From assembly GCA_005880175.1 (NCBI GenBank), contig VBJR01000226.1, positions 15,404-40,521 on the forward strand: a DNA stretch of 25,118 nt, given 5' to 3'. Every line of letters begins with the position of its first letter. Position 1 is the first letter of the stretch. Made by a program: the position numbers and the translations under genes. Under the pieces are notes generated by a model. It was not told the origin of the DNA. It was given only the letters and a program-made list of their open reading frames with translations, and did no database searches. This DNA is from Chloroflexota bacterium (GTDB lineage: Bacteria; Chloroflexota; Dormibacteria; Dormibacterales; Dormibacteraceae). Below are positions 8,205 to 15,331 of this stretch, piece after piece.

Positions 8205-9074
8205 TCACGACTCCAGGATCACGACCTCCCGCCGGCTTAGACTGTCAGGGTCGGCGATCACGTCGATCGCGGCGATCAACCCGCGGACGATCGTGAACTC
8301 GAACACCAGCCGCGGAACACCGCCTGGCGCCCATACGGCGCCGGCCAGGCCGTCGATCAGCGCGGGCTGATGCGCCCCCCTGGCGCGCACGCCGAACTGA
8401 TCGGCCACCGCAGATGCGCCGCGGATGTCTAGGCGGGCGCCGGCCTGCACTGCAGCGCCGTCCGGGCGGAGGACGACGTCGGGGGCCAGCATCGTGAGCA
8501 GCGCGCGCAAGTCGCCCTCGCGAGCCGCTGCCAGGAACGCGGCGACGACCTGGCGCTGGCGGACAGGGTCGGCGTCCACCGTCGAACTGGACGTGCGCAG
8601 CCGCTGGCGAGCGCGGCTGGCAAGCATCTTGGTCGCGGATGGCGTGCGGCTCAGGATCGGGGCGATCTCCTTGAATGCCACGCCGAACACGTCGTGAAGC
8701 ACGAACGCCAGGCGCTCGGTGGGGGTCAGCGTGTCCAGCACCACCAGTAGCGCCGAGCCGAGCGAGTCCGCCAGCTCGGCCTCCTGCTGCGGGTCGGCGC
8801 CAGCCGGGTCCGGCAGCTGCGGGGCGATCGCCTCTTCGCGGCGTGACGCCCGCGCGCGCAGCATGTCCAGGCACACGCGGCCCACGACCGTGGTCAGCCA
8901 TCCGCCCAGGTTCTGCACGCCGCCCGGATCGGCGCGGCCGAGCCGAAGCCACGCCTCCTGCACGGCGTCCTCGGCGTCGCTCGGCGATCCGAGCATCCGA
9001 TAGGCCACCGCCCGGAGGTGCGGGCGGTGGCCCTCGAACCGCTCCGCCAGCCAGTTTCCCTCGTCCACCGTCAT
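8205..9074 (-). CDS. ECF41-type (SigJ-like) RNA polymerase sigma factor with SnoaL-like C-terminal domain
   Basis: 289 aa from ATG 9074, preceded by GGGAG. Upstream in-frame codons lack this site. Sigma region 2 covers about 12-80 (DAEDAVQEAWLR at 33-44). Region 4 covers about 112-160 (LTPTERLAFVLHDVFG, then an HTH through SATKMLASRARQRL). A SnoaL/NTF2-like extension of about 115 residues follows (175-289). ECF41 landmarks appear in modified form: LPDP in the linker (87-90) for the WLPEP motif, and DPDSL (275-279) for the NPDKL motif near the C-terminus. ECF41 factors have no separate anti-sigma factor; the extension controls activity. They usually regulate an adjacent oxidoreductase, epimerase or carboxymuconolactone-decarboxylase-type gene. 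The divergent SDR gene fits that role. Confidence 0.9.
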   Translation of the reverse strand: MTVDEGNWLAERFEGHRPHLRAVAYRMLGSPSDAEDAVQEAWLRLGRADPGGVQNLGGWLTTVVGRVCLDMLRARASRREEAIAPQLPDPAGADPQQEAELADSLGSALLVVLDTLTPTERLAFVLHDVFGVAFKEIAPILSRTPSATKMLASRARQRLRTSSSTVDADPVRQRQVVAAFLAAAREGDLRALLTMLAPDVVLRPDGAAVQAGARLDIRGASAVADQFGVRARGAHQPALIDGLAGAVWAPGGVPRLVFEFTIVRGLIAAIDVIADPDSLSRREVVILES

Positions 9075-9136
9075 CGCTCCCGTTACCTTCCGCGTCCGCG
9101 ATCCGTCATCGCCACTGACGAAGCGGACCCGGCCGA

Positions 9137-9165
9137 TGTAACAGCGAGCCGCCGACAAGGACGCT
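9137..9165 (+). promoter_or_regulatory. Candidate ECF41 promoter for the SDR-DUF3224 operon
   Basis: TGTAACA (9137-9143) matches six of seven bases of TGTCACA, the -35 element reported for ECF41 promoters. CGCT (9162-9165), 18 bases downstream, is a poorer match to the CGTC -10 element. The SDR start codon is 25 bases further on. The spacer is slightly long and the -10 is imperfect, so this remains a candidate. Confidence 0.35.
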
Positions 9166-9190
9166 GCGGCCGGTGAACACAGGAGGAGCG

Positions 9191-9988
9191 ATGACGAAGC
9201 AAGTGCTGGTCACGGGCGGCACTGGCCGCCTGGGACGACCGACCGCTCGGCGGCTGCGCGAGGCCAGCCGCGATGTGCGGGTGCTCACCCGGCGTCGCCG
9301 GGAGACGGCCGACGCCGTCGAGTACGTTGTCGGCGACCTGAGCACAGCGGAGGGACTGCAGGCGGCCGTGGACGGCGTGGCGGCCATCGTGCACTGCGCG
9401 ACGAGCACCAGGGGCGACGTCGAGGCCACGCGGCAGCTGGTCCGGGCGGCGTCGCGGGCGGGGACGCCGCACCCTGTGTACGTCTCGATCGTCGGCCTCG
9501 ACCACATCGCGTCGTGGGGCTACCCGAGGGCAAAGCGCGCGTGCGAGCGGATGGTGGCCGAGTCCGGGCTGCCCTGGACGATCCTACGGGCCACTCAGCT
9601 CTACGACTACTGCCTCGTCAACATCCGGCGGCTGGCGAGGCCACCCGTGCCGCTGGTGCCGGCTGGCTTCCACGTCAAGCCGGTGGATCCGGACGAGGTG
9701 GCGGCCAGGCTCGTCGAACTGGCACTGGGCGAGCCGGCCGGCCGGGCGCCCGACATCGCCGGACCGCTGGTAACCAGCTGGGCCGACCTGCTCCACGACT
9801 ACCTGCGCGCCAGCCACCGGCGGCGCTGGGTGATGCCGGTGCGGATCCCGGGCGCCCGCGCCGTCCGCGAAGGCGCGCTCCTGCCGGGGCCCGGGCACAC
9901 GACCGGCAGCCGGACATGGCGGCAGTTTCTCACCGAGAAGCTGCGGCAGCCGCAGGCCGAATCAATACGGGAGGTGCGTTCCGCATGA
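9191..9988 (+). CDS. NAD(P)-binding SDR/NmrA-like oxidoreductase, likely ECF41 target
   Basis: 265 aa. ATG 9191 has a perfect AGGAGG five bases upstream, which decides the start over an upstream in-frame GTG. The N-terminal Rossmann motif is VTGGTGRLGRPTARRL (residues about 6-21). GDLS and VHCAT follow at the usual strand ends, and YPRAK gives a YxxxK pair. The C-terminal part has WTILRATQLYD and a short lid region, as in atypical SDRs related to NmrA and nucleoside-diphosphate-sugar epimerases. The substrate is unknown. The gene is divergent from the ECF41 sigma gene and overlaps the DUF3224 gene by 4 bp (ATGA). This is the genomic arrangement described for ECF41 regulons. Confidence 0.85.
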   Translation: MTKQVLVTGGTGRLGRPTARRLREASRDVRVLTRRRRETADAVEYVVGDLSTAEGLQAAVDGVAAIVHCATSTRGDVEATRQLVRAASRAGTPHPVYVSIVGLDHIASWGYPRAKRACERMVAESGLPWTILRATQLYDYCLVNIRRLARPPVPLVPAGFHVKPVDPDEVAARLVELALGEPAGRAPDIAGPLVTSWADLLHDYLRASHRRRWVMPVRIPGARAVREGALLPGPGHTTGSRTWRQFLTEKLRQPQAESIREVRSA

Positions 9989-10395
9989 AGGCGACCATCG
10001 AGGGAATTTCCACGACCAAGCGCTTCCAGCGCCACGAGTACGGGCCCAAGAATGACGGCCTCAAGCTGTCGGTGATCGAGAAGGAGTCGGATCTGACCGG
10101 TGGCATCGAAGGGACGGCCGTCGTCCGCTACACCGCCGTCACGCTGGGCGACGGAAGCCGCCGGTTCAGCGGCGTCCTGAGCGTCACGGGCCGCGTCGGC
10201 GGCCGCGAGGGAAGCTTCGTCCTGGAGGACCGGGGGACCGGGAGCACGCAGGAGACAAACGGGCACTGGATCGTCGTCCCCGGCTCGGCGACGGACGAGC
10301 TGGCCGGGCTGACGGGCGACGGCGGCTGGCACTGGGAGGTGGGCCGCAAGGACGAGGCGTACACGCTCTCTTACGAGCCCGTGATGGACTCGTAG
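9985..10395 (+). CDS. DUF3224 family protein
   Basis: 136 aa, intact. The ATG at 9985 overlaps the stop of the SDR gene and GGGAGG lies ten bases upstream, so translation is probably coupled. The protein shows the alternating beta-barrel pattern of the family: a TTKRF-like start, GGIEGTAVVRYTAV, RRFSGVLSVTGRVGGREGSF and a GSATDELAGLTGDG turn before WHWEV. DUF3224 proteins are small, cytoplasmic and of unknown function, with an allene-oxide-cyclase-like barrel. Co-transcription with an SDR beside an ECF41 factor suggests a role in detoxifying or converting a small organic molecule, but this is inference. Confidence 0.85.
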   Translation: MKATIEGISTTKRFQRHEYGPKNDGLKLSVIEKESDLTGGIEGTAVVRYTAVTLGDGSRRFSGVLSVTGRVGGREGSFVLEDRGTGSTQETNGHWIVVPGSATDELAGLTGDGGWHWEVGRKDEAYTLSYEPVMDS

Positions 10396-10422
10396 GGGAG
10401 CCGCGAACGCACCACGACGCGA

Positions 10423-10458
10423 GTGACGAGCGCGGTCAATGCCGGTCGCGCTCGTCAC
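10423..10458. terminator. Bidirectional terminator hairpin between convergent genes
   Basis: GTGACGAGCGCG (10423-10434) and CGCGCTCGTCAC (10447-10458) are perfectly complementary over 12 bp with a 12-base loop. The hairpin lies 28 bases after the DUF3224 stop and 68 bases beyond the stop of the convergent thioesterase gene. No T-run is present. Confidence 0.7.
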
Positions 10459-10525
10459 GCTTCTTCGCGGGCCGCATGGGGTCGGGAGCAGAGGGTCACA
10501 TTGCCCGCGTGGAAAGAGCGTCTGG

Positions 10526-10885
10526 CTACGGGGTGCGGCGGCCCAGCCGGTCGAGGAACCGCGCACGATCGACGACCTGCCGGCGATGACGAACACGTGC
10601 TACCACCCCGCCGCCCTCGGAGACGGCCAGGTCGAACTCGAGGCGACCGCCCTCGGCGCGAGTCAGTGTGGCCACGGCGACGACGTCTGCCCCGATCGGG
10701 GTCGGCGCGAGGTGCTCCACCTCGATCCAGGTCCCGACCGACGTGGTACCCGGATCCAGCGTGTCGGCCACCGCGGCGCTGGCGGCCTCGTTGCCCACCG
10801 GTCCATCCCCGGCCAGGTGCTCACGAAGCCTGAGCCACGGGAGGTGTCGATGCCCGGTGTCGATGGTGTCGGTGGTGTCGATCAT
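10526..10885 (-). CDS. Hotdog-fold thioesterase, FlK (fluoroacetyl-CoA thioesterase)-like, short N-terminus
   Basis: 119 aa. ATG 10885 follows an excellent AAGGAGG, so the start is firm. The family part begins near residue 45: TSVGTWIEVEHLAPTPIGAD, then EGGRLEFDLAVSEGG, VARVRHRRQVVDRARF. FlK-type proteins are about 130-140 aa. Here the N-terminal segment that carries the helix with catalytic Thr and Glu in FlK is replaced by a short Asp/Thr-rich stretch (MIDTTDTIDTGHRHLPW) and a poorly matching GPVGNEAASAAVADTL. The catalytic His may be the one in VRHRRQVV. Either this is a divergent thioesterase-like binding protein or the N-terminus is damaged. It faces the SDR-DUF3224 operon across a shared terminator. 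Confidence 0.7.
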   Translation of the reverse strand: MIDTTDTIDTGHRHLPWLRLREHLAGDGPVGNEAASAAVADTLDPGTTSVGTWIEVEHLAPTPIGADVVAVATLTRAEGGRLEFDLAVSEGGGVVARVRHRRQVVDRARFLDRLGRRTP

Positions 10886-11113
10886 TTCCCCTCCTTTTCT
10901 AGTCGGGGTGCCAAGGGGTGGCGGGCGGCTGGATGGCTGCAGGACGCGCATCGTCGTCGATCCTGATAGCGGTGTTGCAAGGTTGAGGGGCTGTGGCCGG
11001 GCCGACTGGTCAAGAAATGGTCACGGGCGGACGTGGCGCCGCTTGTTGGCATGCTTGGTTGCGCAGCCTGGTGTCAGGTGGCCGATCGTCGGCGCCGCCG
11101 TTGGGTCTGGGCG
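10886..11113. other. Upstream region of the thioesterase gene, no gene seen
   Basis: 228 bases carrying the 5' region of the thioesterase gene and the end of a possible minus-strand frame. I see no clear promoter or other gene. Confidence 0.4.
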
Positions 11114-11410
11114 TCAGTCAGGTGGCGGAGTATCGGTATTGGGCCGCTCCGTCAGCAGCCGATCGAACGCGTCGGCAACGGCGCTCGAAGTTCCAATGAA
11201 TCCCTCGTGGCTCGGCCAGTGCGATTCCTGCACCGCGAGCAGCGGCAGCCGCGCGACGCACTCGCCGAGCCCGACGTGTCGTTCATCGTCACGGCGGCCG
11301 CGGCGGAGGCGCACTTCGTCCGCGACCACGACGGCGAGGTCAAGCCGGCCGGTGAGGTCGAGCGGCGGGGGGCCCGGATGCGGCGGGAGTTCGCGGTGGA
11401 CGTGGTGCAA
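11114..11410 (-). CDS. Unrecognised short coding fragment
   Basis: A 98-aa frame from TTG 11410, directly after an in-frame TAG. Third codon positions are mostly G or C and the middle looks protein-like (LDLAVVVADEV; LPLLAVQESHWPSHEGF; SSAVADAFDRLL). The TTG start has no ribosome site. It may therefore be the C-terminal end of a gene whose front was lost. I do not recognise the family. A plus-strand frame over the same bases looks less like protein. Confidence 0.3.
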   Translation of the reverse strand: MHHVHRELPPHPGPPPLDLTGRLDLAVVVADEVRLRRGRRDDERHVGLGECVARLPLLAVQESHWPSHEGFIGTSSAVADAFDRLLTERPNTDTPPPD

Positions 11411-11663
11411 CTGCTAGCGACAGTTCGATCGCCGCTCAGTCGGCGCTAGTGGCCACGCCCTCGCCAACTGGAACGGGCCAACCGGTGCCGCGGTCCAGCT
11501 GTAGGAGACAGGAGGCAACTGCCAGAGTGTGCAGCGCGGCGGTGGCGGTGGCGGTGGGAGCGGCTTCGTCGGTCGAGTGGAGTTCACATGGGGTGACGTC
11601 TTAAACTGAGGCATTGTCCGAGAAACTCTAGTAACCGGCTACGAACAGACGACGATCGCTCAC
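11411..11663. other. Intergenic stretch, no gene seen
   Basis: 253 bases that hold a short GGCGGT tandem repeat and a more AT-rich part after 11590. No coding frame can be supported. Confidence 0.4.
11538..11555. repeat. GGCGGT tandem repeat, three units
   Basis: Three perfect GGCGGT units lie in non-coding sequence; a fourth partial unit (GGG) follows. A minus-strand frame would read this as poly-Pro, but that frame is not convincing. It is a simple sequence repeat of no evident function. Confidence 0.7.
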
Positions 11664-12116
11664 CTACTTCAACTGTCGCGATTCGTCGTCGCTCCGACGC
11701 GGACCCGCAGCGCCTCGTCCACCAGCCTCACTTGGCTCACCCGCCCGGCACGCCTGCCTCCACCCACCGAAGTGCCGATGGAACGTCCGCGCTGACGGCC
11801 GCCGCCCGTTCTCGTCCCACTCCGCCACGGCCGGCCACCGCCCCAGCTCGTCCCGAGCGGCCCCGAGCGCGGCCAGCTTCGCCTGGGCGCGGTCGTCGAG
11901 GATGGTGTACCACGAGACGTCGACGTCGCGCGGCCGGACGCCGATCGCCTCGGCGAGCAGCTCGCGCCCGCCCCAGCGCCGCTCGATCGTCGTGGAGCAC
12001 GGCCGCGACGCTGTCGCGCACTCCCACTCCCGCCAGCGCGGCAGCCGGCCGTGCTCGGCGTGGAACGCGCGGACGGCGTCGAGGGCCTGGTCGCGGGAGC
12101 GCACGCGGGTGTCCAT
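11664..12116 (-). CDS. HNH_repeat (homing-endonuclease-associated repeat) DNA-binding protein
   Basis: 150 aa from ATG 12116; no good ribosome site is visible. There are two copies of the roughly 50-residue repeat that accompanies homing endonucleases. The first is residues about 8-58 (QALDAVRAFHAEHGRLPRWR, then EWE...TIERRWGGRELL). The second is about 75-122 (KLAALGAARDELGRWPAVAE, then WDENG...RTFHRHFGGWRQA). These repeats form small helical DNA-binding units. No nuclease domain is present and the C-terminal tail is Arg/Gly-rich, so this may be a stand-alone DNA-binding protein. A decayed relative of its N-terminal repeat lies at about 19600-19773, also on the minus strand. Confidence 0.75.
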   Translation of the reverse strand: MDTRVRSRDQALDAVRAFHAEHGRLPRWREWECATASRPCSTTIERRWGGRELLAEAIGVRPRDVDVSWYTILDDRAQAKLAALGAARDELGRWPAVAEWDENGRRPSARTFHRHFGGWRQACRAGEPSEAGGRGAAGPRRSDDESRQLK

Positions 12117-12499
12117 GATGCGCGGCCGCGCCGTCGCTCCACGGGGTAGAGGCGGGCCGTGATGCTGCGGGACTCAAGACCACCGGCATCGGGTACCGCC
12201 TGGCTCCATCGTCGCATGTGATCGGCGATCGTCCATGAAGCGTCTGTACGGGCGCTGTGCGACCGCTGTGTGTGGACCTGCAACATGTCGCCGCCTATCC
12301 TGCCCAGAGACTCGTCCACGTGTGGGCGACTTTTCCAGTTACGGTGCGAGGCGGCGAAGCTGTACCTGCCCTGCGTCCCGCCGCCGCAGGCGGCATGACA
12401 GATCTGGGGTGGCGGTAAAGGAACGACCCATGAGGAACGCTACGGCGTCCAGTTTCGGGAACACCCGTTGGCCAGGCGCGATGGTCGCGGGGTGGGGGC
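12117..12499. other. Intergenic stretch, no gene seen
   Basis: 383 bases between the HTH pseudogene end and the HNH_repeat gene, both on the minus strand. There is a small hairpin (GCCGCC 12380-12385, GGCGGC 12389-12394) that might help terminate the upstream operon. The minus-strand frames here do not resemble known proteins. Confidence 0.4.
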
Positions 12500-13175
12500 T
12501 CAACGCGCTCGGTACGGGTTGTCGGTGTAGACAGGCCACTGGTCGATCTCGCCGCGCAGGTAGCGTTGGGCCTGCCACGCGTCCCAGGCATGCTCCAACT
12601 GGTACGTGGTCGACGCCGGGAGCCGCTTGCGGGTGCAGAAGGTCCGGAACTCCAGGTCCGGCTCGGCCATCCGCCGGCGCCGCTCCGCGCGGCGGTCGGG
12701 GCGGACCGCGGCGTTGTCGAGGTCGGCGACCTGACGGGCCCGAGCAAGCTCGTCCAGATCGCCGGCGACGCGGTCGATTACGGCCCGCACCCTGCCCAGG
12801 TTGACGACCACGTAGGCGGTGTCCGGCCAGTCGGTCGCCGGGCGCAAGTCGACCACAGGCGGGGAGTCGCCCGCCTCGAGCGTCTCCAGCCAGCCGGTCG
12901 GAATCGGGGTCCTCGGGGGCCGGCCAGCCCACAACCCGCAGGTCACCCAGGGCGGCGTCCAGCGCGGCCAGGTCGGCATCGGCCAGGAGCTGACGCACAC
13001 GCGACGCCGAGCGTCCGACTGCCCCGGCCAGTTGGCCGATCGAGAGCCCCGCGGCATGAGCAGAGGCGAGCGCCCACCGTTGTTCCCGGTCAGCCTGCTC
13101 CAACCGCCACGCGGCCCGCGACACCCGCGCCAGCAGCCGCCCCTCTTGCAACCGGCGCTTCAGCCGCCAGTTCAT
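12500..13175 (-). pseudogene. HTH protein of unknown family, last gene of the sigma operon, one-base frameshift
   Basis: ATG 13175 overlaps the stop of the DUF4062 gene (ATGA). The first frame encodes WRLKRRLQEGRLLARVSRAA and an HTH-like segment (GLSIGQLAGAVGRSASRVRQ, about residues 43-62), running to DPDSDRL at about 12890. There an extra base in the CC at 12890-12891 breaks the frame. Without it the text continues smoothly as LETLEAGDSPPVVDLR and on to VYTDNPYRAR, for a 224-aa protein. The second half is rich in Asp/Arg and has YQLEHAWDAWQAQRYLRGEI. The HTH resembles a sigma-4/MerR-type recognition fold, but the family is unknown to me. Either a real recent frameshift or an assembly error would explain it. 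Confidence 0.6.
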
Positions 13176-13855
13176 CGGCATCCGCGCAAACGATGCCGGC
13201 AGCATTCGGGAGAGTGGACGCATTCGCGTCGCTCCCGGCCTGGCGAACCGGCCGCGCGACGGCCTCCCCATCGCCTCTCGCGTTCGCGAGGTCTGGTGGC
13301 GGCAGGGCGGGCTCGCGGCCAGAGATGCGCGATCTGCGTCAGGTCGACCAGCGCATGGAATAGAGCCAGCTCCGTCTCCGCCGGGGAGCCGACCCAGGCG
13401 ACGGTCAGGCCCGCGTCCCGGAGCAACCGCTTCCGGAACGCCCGCTGCCGATCGCCGTCCTCCCCCCGCTGGACGACCGGCGGGCCGAACGGAGCGCCGT
13501 CACGGAGGAGCAGGATCAATCGCGGTAGAGCCAGCTCCGTCGCTCTCTCGAACTCCAGCTCGGTGTACGACGTCCCCTGGCGGCCGGGCAGGGTGGCGCC
13601 GTACCGGAAGCCGATGATCCCGACGTAGACGTCTGCCCTGGCAACCATCCTCGTGCAGTACTCGGACGGCTCGGAGTCACGAGCGGCGAAGTAGGCCATG
13701 TCCGCGACCGCGTGTCCCGCACGGATCACCGCGTCCTCGGCCGCTCCCACGAACGATCGCTCCGCCGGATGCTCCCGGAGTTCGCGGGTGTGGCTCAGGA
13801 ATATGCGGAGAGGCGGTGGCTCCGGGCGTCGCGACCGGCTCACCTGATCTGACAT
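13172..13855 (-). CDS. DUF4062 (TIR-like fold) domain protein without a STAND or TPR partner
   Basis: 227 aa. ATG 13855 has AGAGGA upstream and overlaps the previous stop by 16 bp. The stop overlaps the next ATG by 4 bp. Residues about 15-172 match the N-terminal domain of actinobacterial multidomain STAND/TPR signalling proteins: RIFLSHTRELREHP, ADMAYFAARDSEPSEYC, ARADVYVGIIGFRYG, SYTELEFERATE, PRLILLL. In those proteins the domain is followed by an NTPase or repeats. Here only an Arg-rich tail (180-227) follows, the whole gene ending at the overlap. DUF4062 is related to TIR/nucleoside-2-deoxyribosyltransferase-like folds and is thought to mediate signalling. The truncation looks stable, since the overlap with the next gene is preserved. 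Confidence 0.75.
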   Translation of the reverse strand: MSDQVSRSRRPEPPPLRIFLSHTRELREHPAERSFVGAAEDAVIRAGHAVADMAYFAARDSEPSEYCTRMVARADVYVGIIGFRYGATLPGRQGTSYTELEFERATELALPRLILLLRDGAPFGPPVVQRGEDGDRQRAFRKRLLRDAGLTVAWVGSPAETELALFHALVDLTQIAHLWPRARPAATRPRERERRWGGRRAAGSPGRERRECVHSPECCRHRLRGCR

Positions 13856-15324
13856 GGTCCTCTGCTCGGCGGGTCCGGCCGCCAACACGGCGCCTTGGCC
13901 AGGTCGACGATCCGCTGCAGCTGCGGCGCCTCGTCGTTCAGCACCGCGTCGATGTCCTGGTCGCGGAGCACGATTCGCGTAAAGGTGTCCTGATAGACCG
14001 TCGTGAATGCATCAGCCTGGGAGCCGAGCTCCGGCAGCAGCGTCTCCAGGCTGCCCCGACCGGTCTGGTACCGGCTGGCCACGGCGGACTCGGCCGCGCC
14101 CGGCGCGGTGAGCGGGACGCCCTGCACGACCGGCGAGAAGTTGAGGGTGAAGGCGGCCGCCGACTGCTGCTTCGGCTGGGTCAGCCAGTCGATCAGCGCC
14201 TCCGCACCCTGGCTGTTCGGCGCGTGCTTCGGGATCGCCAGGCCCACGACCGCTGAGAGGTAGCCGAGGCCCTTCGGACCGCTGGGAGCCGGCACCGCGA
14301 TGAAGTGCTGGGGATCCCTCAGCGCCTTCCCCAGCCGTGCCTGGTGATCCCAGGCGACCCACACCTCACCAGTTGCGAGGGGGTCGTCCATACTGTCGTA
14401 GGTGACCGAATGGTCGTTGGTCACGGACCACAGCCGACGCATGGTCTCCCACATCTGAACCGCCTCGGGGGACCTGAACCCCGTGAGCGTGCTCCCCGTG
14501 AACGACGGGTACGCATAGCCCTGCAGGAAGCGGTACACCAGGCCTCCCCTGGCACCGTGGCTCACGTCGGCCGGCAGTCCGATGCGCTTCGCGCCGGTCG
14601 CCGCCTGCATGCGCTGCCCCCAGGCGATCAGCTCGTCGTAGGTCAGGTGCTCGACGTCCGCGCCCGGAGGCAGGTACATGAGCGCTTGCCGGTTGACGAC
14701 CATCAGGTAGGTCGCCTGGAGCCACGGGATGTAGTAGGTCCCGCGGGTGCCGAGCCTGGCGTCGTCGAGTAGCGGCTGAGGGAACTGGCGGCTCCGCTGG
14801 AGCCGACGGAGAAGCGGGGTCAGGTCCTCCAGCGCGCCGCTGGCCTGGAGGTCGGCCAGGTCGCTGCTCGTCAGGGCGACCAGGTCCACCGTCGACTTGC
14901 CTGCCGACTGCTCGTAGCCGATCCGGGTGATGTCCTGCGCCGCCGTGGGCTGGCTGTTGAAGTCGGGGTTGCCGTTGAAGCCGGCCAATACTTTGTCGGT
15001 CATGGCGCGGTACTCGTCGGCCGGCTGGGCCTGCGAGGAGACGAACTCGACCGTGCCGCTGGCCGTGGTGCTGGCGACAAAGTCCACTCGCCCCGCGTAC
15101 TGCGCCCGCTGGACGAGCGTCTCTCCGGCGACCGTAAGGAACGCGAGGATCGCCGCGAGTGCCGGCACCCAGGTCCGCTTGCGCGGCCACCAGCCGACCA
15201 GGCGGCGGGGATGCGCGGCAACGCCGCCCATGATCCGGTCCGCGAGCGCCGCCCTCGGGAAGCCGGTTGGGATGGGCAGCGCCTCCCGCAGGTTGCGCCG
15301 CAACCTCTCGTCGTGGTCGTTCAC
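13840..15324 (-). CDS. Membrane-tethered ABC-type solute-binding protein with anti-sigma-like N-terminus
   Basis: 494 aa from GTG 15324, seven bases after the sigma gene stop. Residues 1-50 are polar and cytoplasmic (DERLRRNLREALPIPTGFPR, ADRIMGGVAAHPRR), like the short N-termini of some anti-sigma factors. One membrane helix covers about 51-70. Residues about 90-480 form an extracellular family-1 (MalE-like) binding protein: DLVALTSSDLADLQASGALE, YYIPWLQATYLMVVNRQAL, LTYDELIAWGQRM, VAWDHQARLG, and GLAIPKHAPNSQGAEALIDW near the C-terminus. It lacks the lipobox of normal actinobacterial binding proteins, and no ABC permease or ATPase gene is nearby. A role as a ligand-sensing anti-sigma factor for the adjacent ECF sigma factor is inferred from gene order and topology. 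A classic zinc-binding anti-sigma (ZAS) motif is not visible. Confidence 0.75.
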   Translation of the reverse strand: MNDHDERLRRNLREALPIPTGFPRAALADRIMGGVAAHPRRLVGWWPRKRTWVPALAAILAFLTVAGETLVQRAQYAGRVDFVASTTASGTVEFVSSQAQPADEYRAMTDKVLAGFNGNPDFNSQPTAAQDITRIGYEQSAGKSTVDLVALTSSDLADLQASGALEDLTPLLRRLQRSRQFPQPLLDDARLGTRGTYYIPWLQATYLMVVNRQALMYLPPGADVEHLTYDELIAWGQRMQAATGAKRIGLPADVSHGARGGLVYRFLQGYAYPSFTGSTLTGFRSPEAVQMWETMRRLWSVTNDHSVTYDSMDDPLATGEVWVAWDHQARLGKALRDPQHFIAVPAPSGPKGLGYLSAVVGLAIPKHAPNSQGAEALIDWLTQPKQQSAAAFTLNFSPVVQGVPLTAPGAAESAVASRYQTGRGSLETLLPELGSQADAFTTVYQDTFTRIVLRDQDIDAVLNDEAPQLQRIVDLAKAPCWRPDPPSRGPCQIR

Positions 15325-15331
15325 CTGGCCA

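Noticed and set aside
12339..12500. Extension of the HTH gene in its first frame to 12339
   Set aside because: The protein-like text moves to the other frame at about 12890; the remaining part of the first frame is a shadow.
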